DNA of 64,000 nucleotides from Shinisaurus crocodilurus (taxonomy: Eukaryota; Chordata; Lepidosauria; Squamata; Shinisauridae): the NCBI GenBank assembly GCA_021292165.1, contig CM037876.1:118611379-118675378 (forward strand), written 5' to 3'. The notes beneath the pieces are model-generated. The model ran no database searches. It was not told where the DNA came from and worked only from the letters and a program-made list of their open reading frames with translations. Below, in pieces: positions 19,917 through 31,068 of the stretch (its first letter is position 1; every line of letters starts with the position of its first letter). A program made the translations under genes and the position numbers.

Positions 19917-22039
19917 GTAGGGTGAAAGGAACATCCTGTGTGTCACACAAAACACATGCAGGTGTTTAATTTCCTGTAGTTGTGACTTGAAGGAACAGGT
20001 TTTCAGGCAACTATCCTTATCTCTGAAAACAATCACAAGATATGACTGGGCTGGCAATGAAGACCAGAAAAAACTACTTCAGGAAGTCTTTTTTAAAAGC
20101 AGGAAGAAAACCACCTGCTTGTTATCAAAGAAGTGTGAAGTCTCATCACATTGCTGCTGAAAAGATGCAACAAAAATCCAAGGGTTGTTTTCTTTCTTAC
20201 AGCTTTTCTATGCATCTCCATATAGAGAAGTGCATGACACCATTACGTGGTAGAAGCACCATTTGCTTCTTTCACTGCAAGTACAGTGATCAGACAGTTT
20301 TATTAGCAGAGGACATACATTTCTGGTGTATATACATTTTCTTTCATAAACTTTTCCTGGTGTGATAAGAGCCAAACTGGATGTTATGACTATTGTTGTG
20401 GGTAATAAAAAGTATTTGCATAGGCTCTAGTGGAGTGCTTATTTCAGAAATTTGTATCTGCATAGGAGATCTAAAAAATTTCACGATGACTGTTTGACTA
20501 AATGGTATCTATGAGCTGAAAGTCCTTGAATTATTTCTTTGCTCTCCTGTTTCATTTACAGAAGTGTGTCCAAGTGTTTTTTTTAAATAAAGCCATGAAT
20601 CTCAGAAGAAGTTCAAATAAATTTTTACTATAATCAAAAGAATGCAGAGAATTGTAAAAGTTTATAGAATGGAGTCCCCCCCCCCTGCCCCCCCACAGGG
20701 CAGTTCATCATAAAGTCCAGTTTGATGTACTGTAGTTTATAGGTGTACAAAGCAGGGCTTTTCCACATTTAGATTGGCTGTTAATGTTGTAATGATATTT
20801 AACTGCTGACAAATGAAATACAGACGGAGGGCTCATTTGCTATTTAAAGCAAAGATTGTATATGTGAAAATGCTGTCATTTTATTTGGGTATATTTCAGT
20901 TCCTCTAAGTGAAAAGATTAAGAGACATTGCAGCCTGGCAAAAACTGCATTGGGTGAAAACACCCACTGCCTTTGATGTGTCTCTCATATGCCGAGAAGA
21001 GACGGGGGTGGGGTTCTTTTGCTTGTAGTGTAGCTTCATTTTTATTTTATTTCCCTCCTCTAATTAAGGAATTTCTCATTAAAATAACAAGAAGCACGTC
21101 TAGCCAAAAGTACTGCATGTGTTTTCACTTTCCAAAACCAATATGAACCATATGGATCAACTTTTTTCCCTTCCTTCCCCTCTGTGCAAATGGCAATATG
21201 CAGTTGAACATCAGTGTTCGAGATTACAGTACCACCAGCAACCAAAGAATCATAGGCTAATCCAATTAGCCCCAATCCAATTAACATTAGTCATAACTAA
21301 GTCCCTTGGGTTGGTTGTGTCTAATTGGGCCCATCAGTTTCAATGGGATTTAGTCACAAATGAGGCTGGTTCAGGGCTATTAATAGAGTTGGACCCAGAT
21401 TTCGGCATGTGCAACTAGACTGGTGGAAGTGGACTTCCCTGCCTGCTCCTCCCAAAACCAGCCCCTCCGGCCCCCTGAAAATGCTACATGGAGGGTCAGG
21501 GGACCCTGCTGAATGAGGTATGTGTGGGGGAGAGGGAATCCCCCCAAATTGGGCAGAGGCACCTTCCATGACTGGAGACCTTATGGAAGAGAGATCCTAG
21601 ATCTGACCAACAGTGTTTAAGAGAACATCATGTGTCATAGTTAGTCCCATCTCTTGCGATAGCAGGACTGCCTAGAACTGAAGCTACTTCTACTCATCGC
21701 CCAGTCTTCTCTTCAAAAGACATCAGATAAACCGATTTCACAACTCCTCTGAGTCACTTGTTTCATTCCCCAAGCTTTTGACAGCCACATATTCCCATGA
21801 ATATTCAAACTAATAGTAATTTGTTTTGCTTGAACTTCAGCAAATTATCCCTGTCCTTGTGCAAATTGTCCAAGGCAAATTGTCCTTGGTGTTTTTGTGT
21901 GCGGAAGTGGAGGCAGCAGCTTAACAGCCCCTCATCATTTGGAAACAACCCACTGAAGTGGTATCATCACTGGCCTGCAGTATCTGTCCACCCCAGTGTA
22001 GTTGGAGCCAAATGGGAAAGGAGTAAGGTACTTGCTGGC
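19917..22039. other. no gene; mostly unique sequence
   Basis: No coding signal or clear transposon. The interval 20390-21060 is AT-rich, free of recognisable repeats and looks constrained in style, but I cannot test conservation. A weak palindromic remnant ('caatccaattaacattagtc') lies near 21270. Confidence 0.35.
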
Positions 22040-22101
22040 AGTGGGGCATGCTGGGAGTTGTAGGCCAAAAACATCTGGGGACCCAAGGTTGGAGAACACT
22101 G
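22040..22101. repeat. hAT MITE family A, half copy
   Basis: Contains 'gcatgctgggagttgtaggc' and ends 'ggttggagaacactg', matching the right half of the full copy at 58262-58391. The left half is absent. Confidence 0.85.
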
Positions 22102-22131
22102 TGCTAGTAGTTTCCCCATCTTCTTTTTCTA

Positions 22132-22157
22132 CATCATCATCATCATCATCATCATCC
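22132..22157. repeat. (CAT)n microsatellite
   Basis: About eight CAT triplets. Confidence 0.9.
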
Positions 22158-22728
22158 AATATTGAGATGTCACCAAAAGTATACTAACCACTTACCAGGC
22201 TGTGCGCGCAGGCCTGTAATCTTTGTTTGGACTTGTTTGGCTTTTCTTTCCGATAAATAATAACGTGCTTATCTTTGCTGAATACTTTTGAGAGCAAGCT
22301 TTCCTAGATCCTCAGAGGTTTGACACTATTGGGAGCTTGGCAAATTTGATTTCACCTCTAAGGCCCCTGCTTGGAGTCCTTTTTTTCCTTAGTTGTATAT
22401 TTTATGTCACTACACAACTACAGACATGCAGACCTGCTCAGATTATTTATAAAGCCTATTTAGATGCCAAAACCTTCTGAAAAATAATTTCCTTTCGGTT
22501 TACAGACCGAAAGAAGAACATTCAAAGTGCTTTGAAGCATATTTTCAATGTAACTCATCACTTTGAAGATTTGTCCAAGCTTTTGTTCACATTTATTGAC
22601 AGGAAGTTGTTTTCCATTGCTCAGATAAAAAAGGGGGGGCTTTGCCAAACATAGCTAAACAGTCTCCTCCAAAACCCGACATATATTTTTGGTTCATGCA
22701 TTCTATTCAGCCAGCCACTCCCATTGTT
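22158..22728. other. no feature seen
   Basis: No gene. A short inverted pair 'tttcggtttacagaccgaaa' occurs near 22494. Confidence 0.35.
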
Positions 22729-22944
22729 TGTTTGTTTGTTTATTTATTTATTTATATTTATACCCCGCCTTTTTTCCTGCAAGGAACCCAAGGCGACTTA
22801 CATAATCCTCCTCCTCCTCCTCTCCATCTTATCCTCACAACAACCCTGTGAAGTAGGTTAGACTGAGAGTTTCATGGCTGAGCAGGGACTAGAACCCAGA
22901 TCTCCTGAGTCACAGTCCAGCACTCTAACCACTATGCCACACTG
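22729..22944 (-). repeat. Sauria-type SINE, minus strand
   Basis: The reversed tail (tttatttatttatatttata) is followed by 'ccccgccttttttcctgca' and the reversed body and head down to 'accactatgccacactg'. The copy is near full length, with a small deletion in the body. Confidence 0.88.
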
Positions 22945-23502
22945 TTTATTTGACAGAGGCATTGAAATTCCCTTCTTTTCATAGCATTATCACTATTTTT
23001 GGAAACATATAATAAGATGATGATTCATATCCTCTAACTGCTTTAAACATTTATACTGTATTTTACCTTCATCCTGAGTTTTTATGCAACCTAGCATTCC
23101 TTTGCATCCCAGGGTCCAAATGCTCCCAAAAACAAGTGCCTCAGGCAAGGCAAATTGTGCATACGAAAAGCTTTTGTTTACTGAATGTTTTCCCCAGGCT
23201 GTTAGGATCAGAAGAAGAATGGATAACAGGTTTCAGCTTCTTAAGGTAAGTAAAGACCTAATCTTTCCTGCAGCAATGTAAATGCAGGAAATCTGCATAA
23301 CAAAGAGAGGCCTATTGAGAGTCAATCAGCACTACAAAAGCCTGAAAAAAGGCATGAGGCCTGCAAACTTTAAATCAGCGTAACAAAGCTTTCCCTCAAT
23401 ACATTTATTTTCTGTTTGAAGGAGGTGTTTGCCATTGTTCTTGGTTATCAAAAAAGGCTAAGATGACCTGTGGATGATCTCCTATTGTTCCCCCCTAATT
23501 GT
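22945..23502. other. no feature seen
   Basis: AT-rich sequence without recognised features, up to the LINE target duplication. Confidence 0.35.
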
Positions 23503-24829
23503 TTCACTTGTCTGGGGGGGAAGGAACTAAGATGGCATCGTGAGTAGCTGTGTTTGTTTTGGGCTCTCCTGGTTGTTTTTAATTTTTAACCTTTTTTAAC
23601 TTTCTAATTATTTTTTTCCCTTTTTTCTCTGCTCATTTAATTGGCTGTATACATGTTGGAATAATTTTGTTTTTGTTTAGCTTTTTTTTCTTTCCTCCTC
23701 AACGTGTTTCTGCTTCTGATGCTATTTTGGCTGTGGCGTGATTTTCATCAGTTCCAGCGTATGTGTTTGCTAACTACTGACTGAGTTGCGGTATTTATTT
23801 TGATTTAGTCTGCTCCATACAAAAAACCTTTTACTGGACTGCTCTTATCCTTGGCTGAAAACAACGATAATTGATTAATAAACAAAAGGACATAAATGCC
23901 CATATTAGAGATATCTCTAGAAGCGAAGCGTGGAAACTTAAACAAATGACCCTGACTGCAGCTGCACTGTGAACTAGAGAAGACTCTGAAAACACCTTTT
24001 AAAGAAGGTAGTGTGTAGGGAACTGAGAATCCACTCCTAATATAAGAAGGAAGGACTTTTCCTATATATACGCCACACAGGATTAAGACATGAGGCCTTG
24101 CTGGTGGAATCTACCTACCGAAATTCCACCTTATTTTTAGGATGGATGAATAAAGAGGAGGAAAGATCTTGAAACATCAAATATTTTAAACTTCAACATT
24201 TTATTATTTTGGGGAAATTTTCTGCCCCCTACTCTCCCTTTGTGATGGTGTTTACTAGGCACCAGCGTAGAATTCTGGGATCACCCTCCCCCCCAAGTGT
24301 TTTACCTTCAAATAAGAAAAAACAAATGAAAATATCATCTTTTCCCCAATAATGTAAGGATCCTTCTGTGACAGAAACCCCCAAGCATGAGAGTACTCAT
24401 GATTGGTCCTTGGATCATGGATGGAATGTGTTTACTACTCCAAATGAAGAGGGCACTATGGACTTGGCCTCTGAAATTGCACTGGCGAATTGCTGTGAAC
24501 AGAAATTTACTGGGGAAAAACAGCGAGGATTACAGGCGCTAATGGATAAGGAGATTACAAAGTTTGCCTTGAACTCTCTGACATTTATATACAAGAAGCT
24601 TCCTTAACCCAGGTGCTCCCCGATATTTTAGAAATTAAGCATCTGCTGAGCTGCCAAGTCAATTCTATTGCTAAGGAACTGGAGCTTATGAAGACTTTTC
24701 TCTCTGAGTGCAACACCCTACTAAGTGAATGGAGGGGGGAGAGCTCAGGAGAGGGGCCTTGTTGCTATGGAGATGGGGAGGGGGGAGCTGGGGGTGCACC
24801 CAATCTGGCACCACCCCACGAAGTGCCCT

Positions 24830-25200
24830 TGAGTACAACTCCCACCATCCCTACCCCAATCTGGCATGCCCCCCAATATGTGTCGGACTACAGCTCCCAT
24901 CATTCTCAGAAGGGGATGGTGGGAGTTGTAGACCCACATTCCTTGGAGGGGCTGCCAGATTGGGGTGGGGATGATGGAAGCTGGAGTCCAACACACCCTG
25001 GGGGGGCGTGTCAGACAGGGTGGGTGTGATGGGAGTTGTAGTCTAACACACATTGGGTGTGTGTGCCAGATTGGGGTGGGGATGTAGGGAGTTGTAGTCC
25101 AATGCACCTTGGGGCAGTGGGTCAGATTGGTTGGGGTGATGGGAGTTGTAGTCCAGAAGACCTTGTGGGGGTGGCATGTCAGATTGGGGAAGGGTGGGTT
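24830..25200. repeat. minisatellite of about 58-bp units with 'gggagttgtagtcc'
   Basis: Five diverged units run forward from about 24911, each built as 'gatgggagttgtagtcca', 'acacaccttgggg' and 'cagattggggtgggg'. At 24830-24905 one or two units are in inverted orientation. The array was probably amplified from a hAT MITE carrying the same 'actacaactcccatca' phrase. Confidence 0.75.
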
Positions 25201-25226
25201 AGAGACAGTCTTACCTGGGAATAAGT

Positions 25227-25366
25227 GGAGTGTGAAAAGCGAAGCAGGGTCAGGCCTGGTTATTACTTGGATGGGAGACCCCTCCTCTAGTTTCCTGCAT
25301 TGAGCAGGGGGTTGGACTTGATGGCCTTGTAGGCCCCCTTCCAAATGTGATCTATGAAATCTATGA
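25227..25366 (+). repeat. 5S rRNA-derived SINE, 5'-truncated
   Basis: Retains 'gcagggtcaggcctggttat' and 'tacttggatgggagacccc' from 5S rRNA and the full CR1-like 3' end with 'tctatgaaatctatgaaac'. The head before 'gtgaaaagcgaagc' is lost. Confidence 0.87.
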
Positions 25367-25891
25367 AACTCTTATGGCAAAACTACATACAACAGAGCGA
25401 GAAGTTGAGCACCCGAGTGACAAGGCTAATATGTTGAAGAACACCTCTGACTCTTCCAAACCCCTTAAAGACACTAAGACTCCTTGCAAAAATTCACATA
25501 ATCAAGAGAAAAAGAGAATAAAAGATCAAGAGCTAAAGTCTATAAAACCAAAAAAAGTAAAAACATTAAAAATATTAGGTCCTCCAAAAAAAGGTCCCAG
25601 TTTAAGAAATTAAATTATCAAAAATTATTTAGCTTAATGGAGCAAAAACCAGAGGAATCGAATAATTCTGTTCAGCAAAGAAGCAAAGTGCCACATCCTC
25701 TAGTATCAGCTGGCTCTAAAGAATCTCTGACCCTAGCAGCCACCGATGGAAATGGGGAAGGTCCTGCTGATGAATTTGGGGCTGGACAGGATAATATACA
25801 GAGTTCAAGTCCACTTGAACCTGACACAGAGAAAGGACTGTCGACTCAGAACCAACAGAACCAACTTAGTGGTGGGACTGAGCCTTCAGCA

Positions 25892-26547
25892 GGCTCGTGG
25901 CTTGCTCCGGGCTCGGGGCTCGGCCCTCTGTGGCGTCCGATCTCGCTCTTCAGAGTGGCGCAGAGCGTTCTCCATGCTGCTCAAGCCGCTCGAGCCGCCG
26001 CTGCTGCTGCCGGAGAACCCCCCCGCTGCCGCTGCCGGACTGCTGCTGCAGGACCCCACCACCACCCCCGCGCCCCCCGCAGCCTACCTTGTCTTGTGTG
26101 CTGCCTCTGCCACCTCCGCCGCCTCCGCTGCCGGCCTGCCGCCAGAGCCACTGCTCCGGTGCGCTGGACCCCCGCCCGCGCTCTGTTTTGGCGGGGGGAA
26201 CCAGGGCAACAGGGCTTAAACAGCCCTGTTTCCCTGGTTTCCCCCGCCAAAAACAGAGCGCGGGGGTCCAGCGCGACGGAGCATGGTCCAGTCCCATCAC
26301 TTCCTCCGCGCCGGAAGTGACGCGATGGGACCAGCGGGCGGGGAGGCAGGCTCTCCGCAGAGCCGGAGAGCCTGCAGGTAAGCCCGCGTTGGTGGCAGAG
26401 AGCCCACATGGACACGAGCAGGCCCAGTTCGGGCCTCACTTGTGTCTGTCGGGCTACTCAGCTACATCCCTACCAACACTCTTCTAAACACTGCCTCGAG
26501 TTGCCACCTTCAAAAACTTGGAATCTTGTACTCAAGCGCGATACGCT
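25892..26547. mobile_element. GC-rich insertion with palindromic core
   Basis: The flanks share the 11-bp word 'agccttcagca' (25881-25891 and 26548-26558), suggesting a target duplication. The interior is very GC-rich. It holds a palindrome at about 26176-26268 ('gctctgttttggcgggg' against its complement around 'cagggcttaaacagccctg') and a second hairpin at about 26288-26332 containing 'ccggaagtgacgcga'. No protein is recognisable. The superfamily is unclear: the duplication length argues against hAT. Confidence 0.55.
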
Positions 26548-26705
26548 AGCCTTCAGCAACTTCCCTAAGCCATGCTGAGGCTGAACCCTGACAAGACCGA
26601 GGTACTTCTGGTGGGAGACAAGGGGAGGTTAGGGGATGTTGACCTGGTACTGAATGGGGTACATCTGCCCCTGAAAGACCAAGTCCGCAGTCCTGCCGAA
26701 TTCAA

Positions 26706-26820
26706 GAGGCATGCTATCTCAGCTTCAGCGTAAATTATATTTCTTACAATTAGTAGAGCCAGCCTTTTGTGGGTCTCTCACTACTGATGACATTGAACAT
26801 ATTGAATATCTGTTTTTTGA
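26706..26820 (+). repeat. 115-bp copy of 27391-27505
   Basis: Begins 'gaggcatgctatctcagc' and ends 'atctgttttttga', with two substitutions relative to 27391-27505. It is embedded in L2 sequence on both sides and has no tail, so it is not a separate retrotransposition. Confidence 0.92.
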
Positions 26821-26858
26821 CCTTTAAAACTCTATACGGCTCCAGTCCAGCTTATCTC

Positions 26859-26941
26859 TTTTTTTTTTAATTGAATTTTTTAATTGAATTTTCCAAAACA
26901 ACATTTGGCTTCCGCCTCATTGTCTGACAAACATTAACAAA
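26859..26941 (-). mobile_element. very short L1 3' end insertion
   Basis: A T-run and 83 bp of L1-like 3' end are flanked by a perfect 16-bp duplication 'cagtccagcttatctc' (26843-26858, 26942-26957). It is severely 5'-truncated. Confidence 0.8.
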
Positions 26942-27005
26942 CAGTCCAGCTTATCTCAAGGAGCGCCTCCAGCAGCATCAAGTAGGCCGCTCAACAAAGT
27001 CTGCC

Positions 27006-27197
27006 ATGGACGACCTTCTCCTTGTCCCATCAGCCAGAGCAGCCAGGCTGGTGGGGACTAGGAAGAGGGCCTTCTCTGTGGTGGCCCCCAAGTTATGGAA
27101 CTCCCTCCCCAGTGACCTTCGCCATGCCCCCTCCCTGATGAACTTCAGCCGCTCACTAAAAACATGGCTTTTCAGGCGGGAATATGGGGTGGGTTAG
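27006..27197 (+). pseudogene. L2 ORF2 C-terminal fragment
   Basis: The 63-aa frame contains TRKRAFSVVAPKLWNSLPSD and SRSLKTWLF, the conserved tail of L2-type ORF2 proteins. It lacks the RT domain and is only the end of a broken frame. Confidence 0.85.
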
Positions 27198-27395
27198 GAT
27201 TTTTAAAAACACTGATATTGTTTTAATTGTGTTTTAATTGTGTTTTAATTGTGTTCTAATTGTGTGTTAATTGTGTTTTAATGGTGTTTTAATGGTGTTT
27301 TATTGTATTTTACCATAATTGTGCATTGCCCAGGGTGGCCAGGTGGCCGGCCAGATGGGTGATTTAAAAATATAATATAATAAATAAATAGAGGC

Positions 27396-28154
27396 ATGCT
27401 ATCTCAGCTTCAGCGTAAATTATATTTCTTACAATTAATAGAGCCAGCCTTTTCTGGGTCTCTCACTACTGATGACATTGAACATATTGAATATCTGTTT
27501 TTTGATTATTATCATGCTCGCAGTATTGTCACCTTTAAAGACTACCAGACCACTAACCTTGTGTATTATAATAGAGATAATCTTTCTCATATGGGGCTGA
27601 CAGTTTCCAGGTTCTTTGTGAACATTGCACCCCTCATTTCAGCTGAAAGGAATGCTGGCTCAAATGGTGGCAATTTAGGGCTGCCTACGAGAAGCAGTCC
27701 TGAGAAAGTCTTAATTAGCTTTGATGATTCATCCCTCCCCTTAACTTCAAATGCATATATAAAACCTAAACCGGAGGCAAGTCAAGCTGATTTTCCCCCA
27801 AAGGACTCTTATTGGATGCCAACCACAGAAGCCGCAGAAATTTTTGCCCCAGTCGAAACGAGCCTTCTTAATTCCTTCGGATCTTTTCCTAAGCAAATTC
27901 AGGAAGACTTGATAAAGCGACTAACACTATTGAGGGACACACTGATGGTTATTTATGGTCATGAAGGAGAGGCAACAACTGGAACAAATAAAACAGTGAA
28001 AGCAGTTCACCCGCCAAAGAAAGATCAGGTGAACACAGATCAAAAACTGACTGAGTGGACTACAGGAACTGCTGAAGCAAGCATTGGGAAATCTTCCCCA
28101 ACTCAGAAGCCTCTAACTTTACCCACTCATTCTGCACAACATTCTCCGCGGTGA
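27396..28154 (+). pseudogene. LINE ORF1-like frame, C-terminal block
   Basis: An open frame of 252 aa. The first 90 residues are mixed and globular-looking, with LFFDYYHARSIVTFKDYQ near residues 33-50. The rest is Pro, Ser, Thr and Lys-rich and probably disordered. No catalytic or zinc-finger motif is visible. It lies in the LINE locus between the earlier ORF1 blocks and ORF2, so I read it as the ORF1 C-terminal part. The real start may lie upstream, in the part now cut off by the L2 insertion. The frame's openness is notable, but expression is unsupported. Confidence 0.5.
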
Positions 28155-28440
28155 GCCGCCCACGCCGCCGGCACTGATCACGTCACGTCACATCTGGCCC
28201 CGGAAGTGACACGACGGGACCCTGTGCAGGCGCACTGGACCCCTGTGCGATGTATTGCGCCTGCGCAGGGTCCCCATCGCATCACTTCCGGGGCCGGATG
28301 TGACGCGACGTGATCAGTGCTGGCGGCTCGAGCGGCGTGGATAACTGCTCCACCCTGCTCAGAAGGTTGAGGCAGGGGGGCCACCCCTGCGGAGAGCCAA
28401 GCCAGCGGAGAGCGCGAGCCCCCCACAGGTTCATGACGCA
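28155..28440. repeat. GC-rich palindromic insertion
   Basis: Arms at about 28163-28222 and 28264-28328 are near-perfect inverted repeats containing 'gcactgatcacgtc' and 'ggccccggaagtga'. The 'cggaagtga' phrase is shared with the insertion at 25892. The block separates ORF1 from ORF2 sequence at the place where a LINE endonuclease would be encoded, so that domain is missing. Confidence 0.75.
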
Positions 28441-28587
28441 CCCCTACCTTCCACTTTGTTTTACCCTTCTAGTTCCATCAAGCATTCAATTGTATACTAA
28501 TCAGCTATATAAAGAAGAATCCTTATCACTCTGTAATAAAAAAAACTTTGCTGGTCCAATGGCTTAAATGCCAAATCTTCCGCCCTA

Positions 28588-31068
28588 TTGGCTTCTTCAG
28601 AAGTTTCCCACCTGAAATCAACAATTATAGTAGCCTCTGATATTGCGAACTCATTGAGGATCTACTGCCAACTTATTCAGGCTTTGCAGGTGATTTTGAA
28701 CCCACAGCAAGTGGAACCAAAGAACATTCTTACCATAAAAAATTCTAGCTGGTTTGTTAAGGAGTGTATGCTTAAGAAACACCAACTAAGAGCCATGTAC
28801 CATCAGTACAGAAAGGAGGCATGTGGGGTATTTCCACAAGAATATTATGTATTTAAAGCTCAATACAAACTCCTGATAACCCAGAAGAAGAAGAAAACCT
28901 TGCAGGACCAATGGAGTCTTCTGATAGATTCATGCCTAAATCGCGATGTCAGACTTTTTTGGTCATTAGTTACATGAGTTCGGGGGGATCACCCCAGTGT
29001 AATTGCTTGTAACATCTCAGCGAATACCTGGGTATCTCATTTCTCAAATCTTTTCAAAGATTCCCGGGTTCAACAGAGTAATACAACTCCATTATTATTA
29101 ACCCCAAATGCGTTGCCAGCTTGGGAGCCAGTGGCTGAACTGGAAGTTAAGTCCCTAATTCTTAAACTTAAGTCAGGGAAAGCTCCAGGTTCCGACTCAA
29201 TTGTCCCTGAACTTTGGAAGTGTAATGTGGAATGGTGGGTACCTTTATTGGCATCATTGTTCACCCAAATTAATAATTCAGGTCAAATGCCCGCTGCTTG
29301 GTCAGAAGCTGTAGTAGTGCCTATCTTTAAGAAAGGGGATACCGGTAGATCCATCCCTGCTAATTATAGGCCAATTAGTTTGCTATCTGTGGTAGGTAAA
29401 CTATATGCTTCTTATTTAAATACGAAGCTAATTTCTTGGATTGAGGATGAACAGATTTTAGGACCTGAGCAGGCTAGTTTCAGAAAAGGTAGATCAATAC
29501 TCGATCACTGCTTGATTTTAAACCATCTCGCAGAGAAATATAAGGGTTTTCATGGCAACAGCCTATATGTTGCTTTTGTTGATCTAAAAAGTCTGCTTTC
29601 GATCTGATTCCAAGGGACAGACTATGGGCCAAATTATATTCTTCAACTATCGATAAAAGGTTGCTCTATCTAATCATGCGTCTTCACCATGAACACTTCT
29701 TTTAGGGTGAGGTGTGGCATTAAGGGCAACTTAACTGAGCCTGTCCTAGTTACTAAGGGAGTCCGACAGGGCTGTATATTGGCCCCTACCCTGTTCAATT
29801 TATTCTTAAACGATTTGTCGTTAGTTTTCCTCTCGCCAGATTTTCACCCCCCTAAACTGGCAGAGAACAGAGTGCCTTTACTGCTTTATGCAGACGATGC
29901 AGTTCTTCTGTCCCTTTCGAAAGTAGGATTGAAACGTTTACTATGGGCTTTTTTGGATTATTGTGTTGAGAATTTATTGTCAATTAATTTTAACAAAACA
30001 AAGATCATGTACTTCTCTAATCGTAAATCCTTGTGTAAATGGGTTATTAGAGGTCAGTATATAGAGCAAGTAAGACAGTTTAAATATTTAGGAGTTACCT
30101 TCCACTCTTCTCTGTCGTGGTCATCTCAGAAATCCGTTGCCATCCATACAGCATCTAACACCATTAAAGCAATAACTTGTTTCTTTTTCACCAAGGGAGG
30201 TCAATTTTTACATGCTGCTCTCCAAGTGTTCAGAGATAAATCTTTGGCACAGCTACTATACGGTATTCCAATCTGGATAAGAGGATTCGATCCCAGTGTT
30301 GAACGAGTCCTTTCCTCTTTTTTATATACACTATTTGGTGTTCCCAAATGTGTATCGGCGGCAGTTTTACGACTGGAAGCGGATTGCCTTTCTGTTGAAG
30401 GTACCGCATGGCTACGGGCTCTCAGGTTTTGGCTAAGACTGATTTGTGCTGAGGAATCCTTGGGACTTATATACCTTCTTTACCGGGACACTTATGTTAG
30501 TGTGTGGCACAAAACCCTGACCAACAAATTACAACTCTTAGGTCTGTCTATACATTTTCTTCTCTCCATAGGCTACCATCAGGCAAAAGCCATTCTAGAT
30601 TCTCATGTCAAAGATATTGATATCCAGCAGTCCACTGCTAATGCCCAGAAGACCTGCTCTCCTCTATATTTTGGTTTATCTTCCCCCCCCCCCGCCCCAG
30701 GAAGTTATGCTAGATATCTGGAGAATTTATCTATCCCTAAATACCGTTTGATTTTTACGAGAGTTAGGTTCAATTGTTTACAATCTGCTGTATTGGATGG
30801 ACAGTTTAGGGGTGTTCCCTATTGTGAACAGTTATGTCCTTGTGGTGATGGGGCTATAGAATCTCTAGCCCATATGCTTTTTGCTTGTAAATTTTATAAA
30901 GATGACCGGGTTAGGTTAATAACACCTGAACTTTCTAAATTTCCAGGCCGGTCATCTGAATGGTATTTGACCTATCTTTTAGCAGACAAGAACAAATCAG
31001 TCACAGAGTTGGTGGCTAGATTTCTCTTTCTGGTCATAAAAACACGGAAGGGAACTTCCTCTAACTAA
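28588..31068 (+). pseudogene. Vingi/I-group-like ORF2 (RT)
   Basis: Three blocks in one frame (28588-28977, 29113-29607, 29689-31068) form the linker, RT and C-terminal part of a non-LTR ORF2. The middle block has GKAPGSDSIVPELWK and NYRPISLLS. A single-base loss near 29590 breaks the VDLKSAFD-like motif, and a second shift before 29689 restores the frame. The last block (459 aa) has GVRQG at residues 24-28, catalytic YADD at 67-70, and a Cys/His motif C383-x-C385-x9-H395-x4-C400. No RNase H or restriction-like endonuclease follows. The APE endonuclease is absent. Confidence 0.8.

Larger units (their letters stand above)
24368..25891 (+). pseudogene. LINE ORF1-like frame, N-terminal and middle blocks
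   Basis: Coding-like blocks at 24368-24729 and about 25370-25891 are separated by an insertion and contain stops. The first encodes an acidic protein start with DKEITKFALNSLTFIYKK. The second is strongly Lys, Ser and Glu-rich (about 25430-25600), as in disordered nucleic-acid-binding tails. I recognise no domain. Assignment to ORF1 rests on position between the LINE 5' end and its RT. Confidence 0.5.
26559..27390 (+). mobile_element. L2 LINE, 3' part, with patched centre
   Basis: The left block encodes LNPDKTEVLLVG, an L2 ORF2 signature. The right block encodes the ORF2 C terminus and ends in tandem 'gttttaattgtg' units and a (TAAA)n tail. Between them, where about 270 bp of L2 are expected, sits a 115-bp copy of downstream LINE sequence (26706-26820). 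A tiny L1 end is inserted at 26859-26941. Confidence 0.82.

Noticed and set aside
20390..21060. Possible conserved non-coding element
   Set aside because: Repeat-free AT-rich sequence alone is not evidence. Cross-species alignment would be needed and cannot be done here.
25637..26487. Several 150-230-codon frames in the GC-rich block
   Set aside because: They run from the LINE ORF1-like block into the GC-rich palindromic insertion, and their openness follows from high GC content.
26706..27505. A 115-bp target-site duplication of the L2
   Set aside because: L2 sequence also lies to the left of the first copy, so the repeat does not flank the element. A patched copy explains it better.
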